A model generated the notes under the pieces. The model was not told the DNA's origin and made no database searches. It worked only from the letters and a program-made list of their open reading frames with translations. A program made the position numbers and the translations under genes. Source: Halosegnis rubeus (GTDB taxonomy: Archaea; Halobacteriota; Halobacteria; Halobacteriales; Haloarculaceae). From it: a DNA stretch of 64,000 nucleotides. The first letter of the stretch is position 1. Each line of letters starts with the position of its first letter. Below are positions 36,312 through 44,323 of the stretch, one piece after another. Location: assembly GCF_009184545.1 (NCBI RefSeq), contig NZ_QJOW01000002.1, forward strand, positions 489,929 through 553,928, in the 5' to 3' direction.

Positions 36312-37316
36312 ATGCCAACACGACGAACGTTCATGCTGGGCGCGGCCGGCGCGGGGGCGACCCTCGCCGCCGGCCCGGTCACAGCACAGGAGGGCACCGA
36401 CCTGACCGACTGGTTCGCGGACACCGACGGGGCCGGCTCCGTCACCGACCGGACGGGCAGCGACACGGTGACCGTCACCGTCGGCGCAGACGCCAACGGC
36501 GGAGCGTTCGGTTACGGACCGCCGGTCGTCCGAATCGACCCCGGCGCGACGATTCGGTGGGAGTGGACCGGCGGCGGCGGAAGCCACAACGTCATCGCCT
36601 CCGACGGGAGCTTCGAGTCCTCGATGCAGGGCGAGCAGGGTGCGACGTTCGAACACACCTTCGAGTCGGCCGGCGTCACCCGCTACTACTGTACGCCCCA
36701 CAAGGCAGTGGGAATGCGCGGGGCCGTCGTCACCGGCGACGCGAACGTGTCGCTGCCCGGAAGCAGCACCGCGACCCCAACCCCGTCGGCAAACGAGACC
36801 GACACGGGCGAACAGGACGCGCCCGACGCCCGCTCGTTTGACGGCTGGCTCGCGAACACGGACAACTACACCGGCGTCGTCGACAAGCGCGGCAGCGAGG
36901 AGGTGACCGTCACGGTCGGCGCGGAGGGCAACGGCGGTCAGCTCGCGTTCGACCCGCCGGCGATTCACGTCTCGCCGGGCACCACCATCCGCTGGGTGTG
37001 GGACGGTCCGAACCAGTACGACGTGGTCGACCCTGAACTCGGCTACGAGTCGGCCACGACCTCGGCGGCCGGCTACGAGTACGCCGTCGAGTTCGGCGGC
37101 GACGGGCTCTCCACCTACGAGTGCGAGGAGTACGGCGACCAAGGGATGCGCGGGGTGGTCGTCGTCGGCAACGGCCCACAGCAGTCGCTCAGCTGGCAGG
37201 GCGTCGGCGTCGCCGGCGCGGTCGGGACGCTCCTGTCGGTCCCGCTCGCGCTCGCTGTCCGTCTCCATCATAAAACGAGCACGCGCTCGGGGAAGAGCCA
37301 CGGGCCGAAGAAGTAG
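36312..37316 (+). CDS. Tandem-domain halocyanin (second copper site lost)
   Basis: This 334-residue protein has the Tat motif TRRTFMLGAAG, two halocyanin domains joined by a Thr/Asp linker, and a C-terminal membrane helix VGVAGAVGTLLSVPLALAV. Domain 1 keeps all type 1 ligands (SHNVIAS; YYCTPHKAVGM). Domain 2 keeps Cys and Met (YECEEYGDQGM), but both His are Tyr (NQYDVV; EEY), so it should not bind copper normally. It is probably an electron carrier for the oxidase in the same operon. The ATG at 36312 is preferred to the GTG at 36303 for the Tat N-terminus. Confidence 0.88.
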   Translation: MPTRRTFMLGAAGAGATLAAGPVTAQEGTDLTDWFADTDGAGSVTDRTGSDTVTVTVGADANGGAFGYGPPVVRIDPGATIRWEWTGGGGSHNVIASDGSFESSMQGEQGATFEHTFESAGVTRYYCTPHKAVGMRGAVVTGDANVSLPGSSTATPTPSANETDTGEQDAPDARSFDGWLANTDNYTGVVDKRGSEEVTVTVGAEGNGGQLAFDPPAIHVSPGTTIRWVWDGPNQYDVVDPELGYESATTSAAGYEYAVEFGGDGLSTYECEEYGDQGMRGVVVVGNGPQQSLSWQGVGVAGAVGTLLSVPLALAVRLHHKTSTRSGKSHGPKK

Positions 37317-37409
37317 CGAGTCGCCCGGGTTCGGTCACGTTTTCGCTATCGACGTGTGAGTGTTGCACACAGCGGTAGCTGTAAGCGGTCTCGCACCACA
37401 AACTACGGT

Positions 37410-38705
37410 ATGAGCGACGACCCAGACTCCCGTTCGATTTCGACCGACTCGCTGCACGCCGGACAGGAACCCGACGCCGCGACCGGTGCGCGGGCACCGC
37501 CGCTGTACCAGACCACCTCCTACGTCTTCGATGACGCCGAGGACGCGGCCGCGCAGTTCGCGCTCGAGAAGCCGGGCTACATCTACTCGCGGCTGATGAA
37601 TCCGACCGTCGAGACGCTGCAGGAGCGATTGGCCACCCTCGAAGGCGGCGTCGGGGCGGCCGCCACCGGCTCCGGAATGGCTGCATTCGACCTCACGACC
37701 TTCCTGCTGGCCGAGGCGGGCGACAACATCGTCAGTTCGAACTCGCTGTACGGCGGCACCTACACCTATCTGACCCACAGCGTCGAGCGACGTGGCGTGA
37801 CGACCCGGTTCGTGGACACACTCGATTACGAGGGGTACGAGGCGGCTATCGACGAGGATACGGCCTACGTCCACCTCGAAACCATCGGCAACCCCGCCCT
37901 CGACACGCCGGATATCGAGCGCGTCGCGGATATCGCGCACGACCACGGTGTTCCGCTATTCGTGGACAACACGTTCGCGACGCCGGCGCTGTGTCGCCCG
38001 CTCGAACACGGGGCCGACCTCGTCTGGGAGTCCACGACGAAGTGGCTCCACGGCTCGGGCACGACCGTCGGGGGCGTCGTCGTTGACGGCGGCTCATTCC
38101 CGTGGGCCGACTACCCTGAGAAGTACTCCGAAATCGCCAGCGAAAACCCCGCCTACCACGGCGTGAACTTCGCCGAGACGTTCGGCGACGCGGCGTTCAC
38201 CTACGCCGCCATCGCCCGGGGGCTGCGCGACCTCGGCAATCAGCAGTCACCCTTCGACGCGTGGCAGACCATCCAGGGCATCGAGACGCTCCCGCTGCGG
38301 ATGGAGCGCCACTGCGAGAACGCGATGCTCGTCGCCGAGCAGCTCGATGCCCACCCCGACGTCGAGTGGGTCAACTACCCCGGACTCGAATCCCACCCGA
38401 CCCACGAGAACGCCAGCAAGTACCTCGAGGGCGGCTACGGCGGGATGATCACCTTCGGTCTCGCGGGCGGCTACGAGGCGGCCCGGAAGACCGTCGAGTC
38501 CACCGAACTGGCGAGCCTGCTCGCCAACGTCGGGGACGCGAAGACGCTCATCATCCACCCCGCAAGCACGACCCACCAACAGCTCACCGACGAGGAGCAG
38601 GAATCCTCGGGCGTCACCGACGAACTCGTCCGGCTCTCCGTCGGCATCGAGGACCCGGCGAAAATCATCGCCGACCTCGAAGCGGCAATCGAAGCCGCGA
38701 CGTAA
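37410..38705 (+). CDS. metY: O-acetylhomoserine sulfhydrylase (aminocarboxypropyltransferase)
   Basis: This 431-residue fold-type I PLP enzyme of the Cys/Met metabolism family makes homocysteine from O-acetylhomoserine and sulfide. PPLYQTTSYVFDDAEDAA and ATGSGMAAFDLTTFLL are conserved, and ESTTKWLHGSGTTVGGVVVD holds the PLP Lys. Length and the GNPALDTPDIERVADIAH segment match MetY rather than shorter MetB. No metX in the window. The start at MSDDPDSRS excludes an upstream out-of-character stretch. Confidence 0.92.
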   Translation: MSDDPDSRSISTDSLHAGQEPDAATGARAPPLYQTTSYVFDDAEDAAAQFALEKPGYIYSRLMNPTVETLQERLATLEGGVGAAATGSGMAAFDLTTFLLAEAGDNIVSSNSLYGGTYTYLTHSVERRGVTTRFVDTLDYEGYEAAIDEDTAYVHLETIGNPALDTPDIERVADIAHDHGVPLFVDNTFATPALCRPLEHGADLVWESTTKWLHGSGTTVGGVVVDGGSFPWADYPEKYSEIASENPAYHGVNFAETFGDAAFTYAAIARGLRDLGNQQSPFDAWQTIQGIETLPLRMERHCENAMLVAEQLDAHPDVEWVNYPGLESHPTHENASKYLEGGYGGMITFGLAGGYEAARKTVESTELASLLANVGDAKTLIIHPASTTHQQLTDEEQESSGVTDELVRLSVGIEDPAKIIADLEAAIEAAT

Positions 38706-38959
38706 GCCGGTCGCACGACGGCCCGGTCGCTCCCGTCTCGACTCTCGGGCCGTGAACTCCTGTCTCGGAAGTGAGACGCCCGGTCTCGTGGGTCGCGGGC
38801 GGGTCGAAAGGTCCGGTTCACAACACGCTCGATGCGAGAACGCGCCGGCGAGACGGTCGACGCCTTCGCTCGACTCGATACCCATCCGTCGGACGGACTC
38901 ACGCACACACCGCACGTCGGCACCGGTCGTTTAGTATTGGGCTGTGCAACGGGTGAGTG

Positions 38960-39631
38960 ATGCCCTCCATCGTCGATGGTCGAATCACGCTTCGAGGCGG
39001 TATCGACGCCGTATTCGGTCCGGTCGTCTCTCGCCGGACCTACGCGAACCTGGCTTACCTCTTTGTGTCGTTTCCGCTCACGATGCTGTACTGGTCGCTG
39101 TTCGGCTTCGGCATGATTTTTGGGACGCTCCTCTCGGTAGCGCTTGTGGGAATCGCCATCCTGGCGCTGATGCTCGCTGTCGTGCGGGCGCTCGCGGCGC
39201 TGGAACGGCAGTTGGTGAACGCGCTCCTTGCCGTCTCACTGGAGACTCCGGATGATGTCACGAATCGGAGCGGGGTCGGCGGCCGCCTCCGGGGATCCGT
39301 CGATGCGGCGAGCACCTGGCGGGGGTTCGGCTTTCTGCTGTTGAAGATCTTTCTCGGGATAATCGGCGTCATGCTCGCCTACGGGGTGGTGCAGGGCGTG
39401 ACGCTCATCTCGGCAGTGGTGCGTCGTCCGTTCGACGTCAGCTTCGGCGAGGTGAACGGTGAGCCCGTCACCTGGACGGTCGAGACGCTCCCCGAGACCG
39501 CTCTGGCAGTGGGAGTCGGTACGATTCTCGTCCTGCTCACGTTGCATCTGGCCAACGGCTTCGGGTACGTCGCCGAACGGATGGCGCTGGCACTGTTGGG
39601 AGAGCCAACGGAGGAGTCGACTGCCGACTGA
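38960..39631 (+). CDS. Stand-alone membrane 'putative sensor' domain protein
   Basis: This 223-residue protein has four to five membrane helices: YLFVSFPLTMLYWSLFGFG, VALVGIAILALMLAVV, LLLKIFLGIIGVMLAYGVVQG and VGTILVLLTLHLANGFGYVA. The pattern matches the sensor module found N-terminal to some bacterial histidine kinases, here without any kinase. GTTTAG at 38929-38934 is 28 nt before the ATG. The 254 bp upstream contain nothing else I can support. Confidence 0.72.
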   Translation: MPSIVDGRITLRGGIDAVFGPVVSRRTYANLAYLFVSFPLTMLYWSLFGFGMIFGTLLSVALVGIAILALMLAVVRALAALERQLVNALLAVSLETPDDVTNRSGVGGRLRGSVDAASTWRGFGFLLLKIFLGIIGVMLAYGVVQGVTLISAVVRRPFDVSFGEVNGEPVTWTVETLPETALAVGVGTILVLLTLHLANGFGYVAERMALALLGEPTEESTAD

Positions 39632-39925
39632 GTTCCTGTCCGGGCTGTCATCCACCCCGTGACTCCGGCGGTAATACGTTGCTGGGGAGCCGACAGGGTC
39701 GACACGGCGCTATCTCGTCTCGGGGAGTACGCGATTCTCTGACGTTCGCTCATCTCGCTTCCGAACCGCACGAGAGAGAACTGGCCTCGGCACTCATAGG
39801 GTTCGTCACTGCCGGCTGCCTACACCGGCTCGGCCCGGTCGCTCGTCATCGGCCACTCGTCGCTACGCCACCGGAGAGAAAAAGCGCTCGGACAGAACTA
39901 TGTCGGCGCGCACCGCACGGGAGGT

Positions 39926-41047
39926 ATGGACGAGTCGGCACGCCGCACGCTGTTGGCCCGCGACTACGACGACCGCGTCGGCCTGCTCGCGCCCGACGGC
40001 CACCTGCGCGAGGGGTACGAGCCGACGGCGAGCGACGCGACGCTTCGGGACCTGTACGCCGACATGAAGCTCGGCCGCCACTTCGACGACCGGATGGTGA
40101 GTCTCCAGCGACAGGGCCGGATGGGGACCTACTCGCCGATGGCCGGCCAGGAGGGGTCCGGCTTCGGGTCGATGTACGCACTCGACGAGGACGACTGGGT
40201 GTCGTATCAGTACCGCGAACACGCCGCGCCGCTGGTGCGTGGATTCCCGCCCGAGTATCTGCACTACTGGGCCGGCCACGAGTCGGGCAACGCCGCGCTC
40301 GCGGACGACCGCATCTTCCCGCTCAACATCTGCATCGCCGACCACATCCCCCACGTCACGGGAATCGGGATGGCCGCCAAGCTACAGGGTAACGACGACG
40401 AGGTCGTCGTCTGTCACTTCGGCGACGGCGCAACGTCGGAGGGTGATTTCCACGAGGGGCTGAACTTCGCCGGCGTCTACGACACGCCGACGGTGTTCAT
40501 CTGTCACAACAACCAGTGGGCCATCTCGGTGCCGCGCGAGGAACAGACCGCCGCCGACACCATCGCCCAGAAGGCCGAGGCGTACGGCTTCGACGGCGTG
40601 CAGGTCGACGGGATGGACCCGCTCGCCGTCTACGAGGTGACGCTTGCAGCCCGCGAGAAGGCGACCGACCCGGACGCCCAGTCGCGCCCGACGCTCATCG
40701 AGACGGTCGAGTACCGCTACGGTGCCCACACGACCGCCGACGACCCGACGGCCTACCGCGAGGACGCGGAAGTCGACCAGTGGAAGCGCGTGGACCCGAT
40801 CGACCGGCTCGAACTGTATCTCCGCCGGCAGGGCGTGCTCGATGACAATGCCGTCGCCGCAATCGAGCAGGCGAACGAAGACCGGATGGCCGCGGCCGTC
40901 GACCAGCTCTCAGAGGTCGAGACCGACCCCGACGAGATGTTCGCCGACGCGTTCGCGGAGCCGACCCCGCGCATGGTCGAACAGCGGGAGTACCTTCGCG
41001 ACCTGCGCGAGCGCCACGGCGACGACCAGCTCACGCGCGACGAGTAA
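39926..41047 (+). CDS. 2-oxoacid (pyruvate or branched-chain) dehydrogenase E1 component, alpha subunit
   Basis: This 373-residue thiamine-diphosphate enzyme subunit has the ThDP motif VVCHFGDGATSEGDFHEGLNFAGVY...HNNQWAISVP and MGTYSPMAGQEGSGFGSMYAL. VEYRYGAHTTADDPTAYR is the phosphorylation-loop equivalent. E1 beta, E2 and E3 genes are not adjacent, which is unusual. GGGAGGT ends right at the ATG with no spacing, too close to act as a ribosome site. The 294 bp before it contain no supported gene. Confidence 0.9.
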   Translation: MDESARRTLLARDYDDRVGLLAPDGHLREGYEPTASDATLRDLYADMKLGRHFDDRMVSLQRQGRMGTYSPMAGQEGSGFGSMYALDEDDWVSYQYREHAAPLVRGFPPEYLHYWAGHESGNAALADDRIFPLNICIADHIPHVTGIGMAAKLQGNDDEVVVCHFGDGATSEGDFHEGLNFAGVYDTPTVFICHNNQWAISVPREEQTAADTIAQKAEAYGFDGVQVDGMDPLAVYEVTLAAREKATDPDAQSRPTLIETVEYRYGAHTTADDPTAYREDAEVDQWKRVDPIDRLELYLRRQGVLDDNAVAAIEQANEDRMAAAVDQLSEVETDPDEMFADAFAEPTPRMVEQREYLRDLRERHGDDQLTRDE

Positions 41048-41052
41048 GCGGT

Positions 41053-42078
41053 CTACTCGGCTAGCCGCTCGCGAGCGGCCGCGACGAGCAGGGGCAGGAA
41101 GACGGTCGCGTCACCGACGACGGTCGCGTTGCGGGCACCTTTCTCCAGTTTCCCCCACGAACGGGCTTCGTCCAGCGTCGCGCCCGACAGCCCGCCCGTG
41201 CTGGAGGGGTCGGTCGTAACCTGGACTGCGAGGTCGTAGGCGTTCGGCGTGACGAGCATCGTCTGGAGGGTGAAGTTTTTCGGAACGCCGCCGCCGACGA
41301 GCAGACAGCCGGCGCGGTCGGCATCGTACGCGAGGTCGGTCAGCGCCGTCATATCCGAGAGGGCGTCGAGCGAGAAGTCGGAGGTCTGTGAGTACATCCA
41401 CGCCTGCAGTCCGAGCACCGAGTCTGCGACCGCCGGACAGTAAATCGGTACGTCGGACTCGTAGGCTGCGGCCGCGACGCCGGGTCCCTCCTCGATGTCG
41501 TCGCGCTCGTTGACGGCCGCGTTCGCCTTGCCGAGTTCGCGGGTGAACCGCTCGATGCCGACCGTCCTCTCGGCTTCGAGCGGCGGGAACACCTCCTCGC
41601 GGAGGTGGGTCTCGAACAGCGAGAAGTGCTCCTGTGGGAGATACACGTTGTACACGCGGTCGACCTCCTCGTCGCGGAGGGTCTCGTCGTGTTCGCGTTC
41701 GGTGCGTTCTTCGTGTTCGGCGCGGCCGTGGTGGTGTTTGCCGCCGATGGCCTCGATGGCGTCGTGGGTGAGATTCGCGCCCGTCGTGACGAGCGCGTCG
41801 ACGTGGCCGTCGCGAATCAGGTCGGCGACGACGCGGCGCATCCCGGTCGGGACCATCGCGCCCGCGAGCGACATGAAGACGGTGCAGTCGTCGTCGGCCA
41901 GCATCTCCGTGTAGATGTCGGCGGCCTCGTGAACGTCGGCGGCCCCGATGCCAGCCTCGCCGTACCCTTCGACGAGGTCGCCGACGGTCATCTCCTCCCA
42001 GACGTGCGTGTGGCCGAGCGGGTCGTGGCTGAACTCCTCGCGGTCGGGTTCCTCCCACTCGTTGCTCTCGTCGCTCAT
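41053..42078 (-). CDS. dys: Deoxyhypusine synthase
   Basis: This 341-residue enzyme transfers the butylamine part of spermidine to a Lys of translation factor aIF5[21 protein letters not shown] and [22 protein letters not shown] bind NAD, and [18 protein letters not shown] holds the catalytic Lys. In haloarchaea the amine donor may be agmatine-derived. It converges on the E1 alpha gene with 5 bp between stops. Confidence 0.96.
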   Translation of the reverse strand: MSDESNEWEEPDREEFSHDPLGHTHVWEEMTVGDLVEGYGEAGIGAADVHEAADIYTEMLADDDCTVFMSLAGAMVPTGMRRVVADLIRDGHVDALVTTGANLTHDAIEAIGGKHHHGRAEHEERTEREHDETLRDEEVDRVYNVYLPQEHFSLFETHLREEVFPPLEAERTVGIERFTRELGKANAAVNERDDIEEGPGVAAAAYESDVPIYCPAVADSVLGLQAWMYSQTSDFSLDALSDMTALTDLAYDADRAGCLLVGGGVPKNFTLQTMLVTPNAYDLAVQVTTDPSSTGGLSGATLDEARSWGKLEKGARNATVVGDATVFLPLLVAAARERLAE

Positions 42079-42136
42079 ACCCGCGCTTCACCGGGGAGCG
42101 GTTTCAACCGCGCGGTCCACAGTCCGACTCGACCCG

Positions 42137-42189
42137 CACGGCGAGTCGGTCCGTGGTCCGCGCCACTCAGCACGGCACGTCGGTCCGTG
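42137..42189. promoter_or_regulatory. Tandem pair of 19-bp inverted repeats between dys and adk
   Basis: CACGGCGAGTCGGTCCGTG (42137-42155) and CACGGCACGTCGGTCCGTG (42171-42189) match at 17 of 19 positions, 34 bp apart, and each has CACGG/CCGTG arms. They lie in the 188-bp divergent spacer between dys and adk, upstream of the adk TATA-like element. They look like two sites for one regulator. Confidence 0.5.
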
Positions 42190-42238
42190 CTCCCACGCGG
42201 CCAAACAATCGGGGCGAGTGCGGCCAGTTTCTTCAGAG

Positions 42239-42243
42239 TTTTA
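42239..42243 (+). promoter_or_regulatory. TATA-like element of adk
   Basis: TTTTA here is centred 26 nt before the adk ATG, the spacing expected for a leaderless haloarchaeal transcript. The same spacing recurs before many starts in this window. Confidence 0.5.
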
Positions 42244-42266
42244 CGCAGGGGTCGAGAATCCAGCCC

Positions 42267-42914
42267 ATGAGCAAGCCACGCGTGCTGTTACTCGGTGCTC
42301 CCGGTGCTGGCAAAGGAACCCAGAGTTCACGAATCAGCGACGAGTTCGGCGTCGACCACATCACGACCGGCGACGCCCTGCGCGCCAACAAGGGGATGGA
42401 CATCTCCGAGTTGGGATTCGAGTTCGACACGCCCGGCGGTTTCATGGACGCCGGCGAACTCGTCCCCGACGAGGTCGTCAACGAGATCGTCGTCACGGCA
42501 CTCGGTAACGCCGACGGCTTCGTCCTCGACGGCTACCCGCGCAACATCGAGCAGGCGGAGTTCCTCGACGAGCGGACGGAGCTCGACGCCGTCATCCGAC
42601 TCGCCGTCAGCGAGGAGGAACTGGTCGACCGGCTCACCGGTCGCCGGGTCTGCCCGGAGTGTGGCGAGACCTACCACGTCGAGTTCGACCAGCCCGAGGA
42701 GTCGGGCGTCTGTGACGAGTGCGGTGCAGACCTCACCCAGCGCGAGGACGACACGGAGGAGACGGTCCGCGAGCGGCTCCGCGTCTTCGCCGAGAACACC
42801 GAACCGGTCATCGACCACTACGCCGGGACCGACGCCTACGCCGAAATCGACGGCGAAGGCACTCCCGACGAGGTGTGGGAGGACGTGCGGGGCGCTATCG
42901 AGCAGCGAGCGTAG
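42267..42914 (+). CDS. adk: Adenylate kinase
   Basis: This 215-residue bacterial-type AMP kinase has the P-loop [14 protein letters not shown], the AMP-binding FVLDGYPRN and a four-Cys zinc LID ([10 protein letters not shown]...[10 protein letters not shown]). It keeps adenine nucleotides in balance. The start at [10 protein letters not shown] fits both the P-loop position and the TATA spacing; upstream in-frame codons are inside the promoter. Confidence 0.97.
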   Translation: MSKPRVLLLGAPGAGKGTQSSRISDEFGVDHITTGDALRANKGMDISELGFEFDTPGGFMDAGELVPDEVVNEIVVTALGNADGFVLDGYPRNIEQAEFLDERTELDAVIRLAVSEEELVDRLTGRRVCPECGETYHVEFDQPEESGVCDECGADLTQREDDTEETVRERLRVFAENTEPVIDHYAGTDAYAEIDGEGTPDEVWEDVRGAIEQRA

Positions 42915-42983
42915 TCGCGCGACCGACTCGCACGCCGGCCGGACAACCGCACCCTCAAATACCCCCGCCAGCGACGTACGGCC

Positions 42984-43220
42984 ATGCAACACAACGACGG
43001 CGGATTCGACGACGAGGCACCCGGCGACGACGTGCTCCAGGTCATCGAGCAGAGCGACGGCGTGACTGCCCGCGGTATCGCCGGCGCGATCGGAATCGGC
43101 ACCGAAGAAGCGAAGGAGCGACTCCGCCGGCTCCAGGACGCCGGCGAAGTCGAACAGGACGCCGACGGGACATGGGTCGTGCCCGAAATCGCCGGCGCAG
43201 ACGACCCCTACGCGTTCTGA
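42984..43220 (+). CDS. Small winged-helix protein
   Basis: This 78-residue protein has VLQVIEQSDGVTARGIAGAIGIGTEEAKERLRRLQDAGEVEQ, a compact helix-turn-helix with short wing (GTWVVPEI), and acidic tails. No effector domain. CAAATACC at about 42956 is 26 nt before the ATG. Probably a DNA-binding regulator, target unknown. Confidence 0.75.
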   Translation: MQHNDGGFDDEAPGDDVLQVIEQSDGVTARGIAGAIGIGTEEAKERLRRLQDAGEVEQDADGTWVVPEIAGADDPYAF

Positions 43221-43269
43221 GCCGGAGACGAACAGCCAGACCCTTTTTGCCGCCCGTCGACACGGAGAT

Positions 43270-44013
43270 ATGGAACTTCACGACGACCTCGGCGGCCAAG
43301 TCGCGCTCGTCACCGGCGCGAACAGGGGTATCGGCGCACAAATCGCTCGAAATCTGAACGACCTCGGCGCGACCGTGTACGCCGGCGCGCGGTCGATGAA
43401 CGCCGAGGTGCCGGACGGCTGCGAGAAGGTCTTACTCGACGTGACACAGGAGGGCGATATCGACGCCATCGCCGACGGCGTCTTCTCAGAGGTGGGGCGG
43501 CTCGACATCCTCGTCAACAACGCCGGTATCGGTGAGTTCGGGGACGACAGAGCGGAGCGAAGCTCCGCGGGCCGGTCACCCGGACAGCGTCCGGGTGACG
43601 ACATTGTCGCGGAGCCGCCCTCGCGCATCGACCGGACGCTCGGGACGAATCTCCGCGGCCCGATGCTCGTGTGTAAACACCTCGTCCCGCTGCTCGTCCA
43701 GCAGGACGGCGGTCGCGTCGTCAACGTCTCCTCGGGGATGGGACAGCTGTCCGAGATGGACGGTGGCTCGCCGGCCTACCGCGTCTCGAAGGCCGGGCTG
43801 AACGGGCTGACGACGTATCTCCACGGCGAGTACAACGAACAGGGACTGATGGCGAACGCCGTCTGTCCGGGCTGGGTCCGGACGGATCTCGGCGGCGAGG
43901 AAGCGGAACGGTCGGTGGAGAAGGGCGCGGAGACGCCGACGTGGCTGTGTCGGTTCACGCCCGGTAACCCGTCGGGGGACTTCTGGCGCGACAAGGAGCG
44001 AATCGACTGGTAA
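43270..44013 (+). CDS. Short-chain dehydrogenase/reductase with an in-frame palindromic insertion
   Basis: This 247-residue SDR has the nucleotide motif VTGANRGIGAQIARNL, NNAGIG, catalytic Ser (VNVSSGMGQ), YRVSK (Tyr/Lys) and VCPGWVRTDLGG. Between EFGDD and IVAEPPS, where the family has a short loop, 18 extra residues rich in Arg, Ser and Gly come from a 54-bp insertion. The loop is surface-exposed in SDRs, so the enzyme may still fold. TTTTT at 43244-43248 is 24 nt before the ATG. Substrate unknown. Confidence 0.9.
   Translation: MELHDDLGGQVALVTGANRGIGAQIARNLNDLGATVYAGARSMNAEVPDGCEKVLLDVTQEGDIDAIADGVFSEVGRLDILVNNAGIGEFGDDRAERSSAGRSPGQRPGDDIVAEPPSRIDRTLGTNLRGPMLVCKHLVPLLVQQDGGRVVNVSSGMGQLSEMDGGSPAYRVSKAGLNGLTTYLHGEYNEQGLMANAVCPGWVRTDLGGEEAERSVEKGAETPTWLCRFTPGNPSGDFWRDKERIDW
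43543..43603. mobile_element. 47-bp palindromic element with 7-bp target duplication inside the SDR gene
   Basis: GACGACA occurs at 43543-43549 and again at 43597-43603, exactly 54 bp apart. Between are two perfect hairpins: GCGGAGC-GAA-GCTCCGC (43552-43568) and GTCACCCGGAC-AGC-GTCCGGGTGAC (43575-43599, running into the right repeat). Removing one repeat plus the element restores a normal SDR loop (EFGDD-IVAEPPS). It looks like a very small MITE or REP-like insertion. No transposase is associated. Confidence 0.65.
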
Positions 44014-44238
44014 TCAGACGGCGTGCTCGCGATTCTCCGAGGTGCCGACGAGCAGCGTGCCAACGATGATACACACCGCGCCCGCGATACCGAGGAGAAT
44101 CTTCAGCAGTTCCGTACCGAACGCGCCGAAGCTCATCAGTGCGATGAGGATGACGCCGAGCGCGACGATGACGGCACCGCCGAACAGCTTCTGATTTTCC
44201 GACAGCGCGCTATCGACGGCGACGAGACGGTCGAACAT
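44014..44238 (-). CDS. Small two-helix membrane protein, unknown function
   Basis: This 74-residue protein has helices LFGGAVIVALGVILIALMSF and LLKILLGIAGAVCIIVGTLLVG, with short charged ends. No recognised family. Its stop abuts the SDR stop (convergent, no gap). Confidence 0.7.
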   Translation of the reverse strand: MFDRLVAVDSALSENQKLFGGAVIVALGVILIALMSFGAFGTELLKILLGIAGAVCIIVGTLLVGTSENREHAV

Positions 44239-44323
44239 ACCCGTCTATTAGCGGCCGTCTACTAAACTCCCTCCGTTCGCTTCGACCCCGACAGCTTTAC
44301 TGGTGGTCGTGCTATCTCCTCAC

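Noticed and set aside
38706..38959. Possible small gene in the spacer after metY
   Set aside because: Short Arg/Ser-rich frames only; no start with promoter spacing except that of the sensor-domain gene.
39919..39925. GGGAGGT as Shine-Dalgarno for the E1 alpha gene
   Set aside because: It touches the ATG with no spacing, so it cannot act as a ribosome binding site.
39632..39925. Possible gene in the 294-bp spacer before E1 alpha
   Set aside because: No frame has haloarchaeal composition or motifs; I see only a possible promoter.
43244..43248. TTTTT as a transcription terminator of the 42984 gene
   Set aside because: It sits 24 nt before the SDR start, where a TATA element is expected; promoter is the simpler reading, though both are possible.
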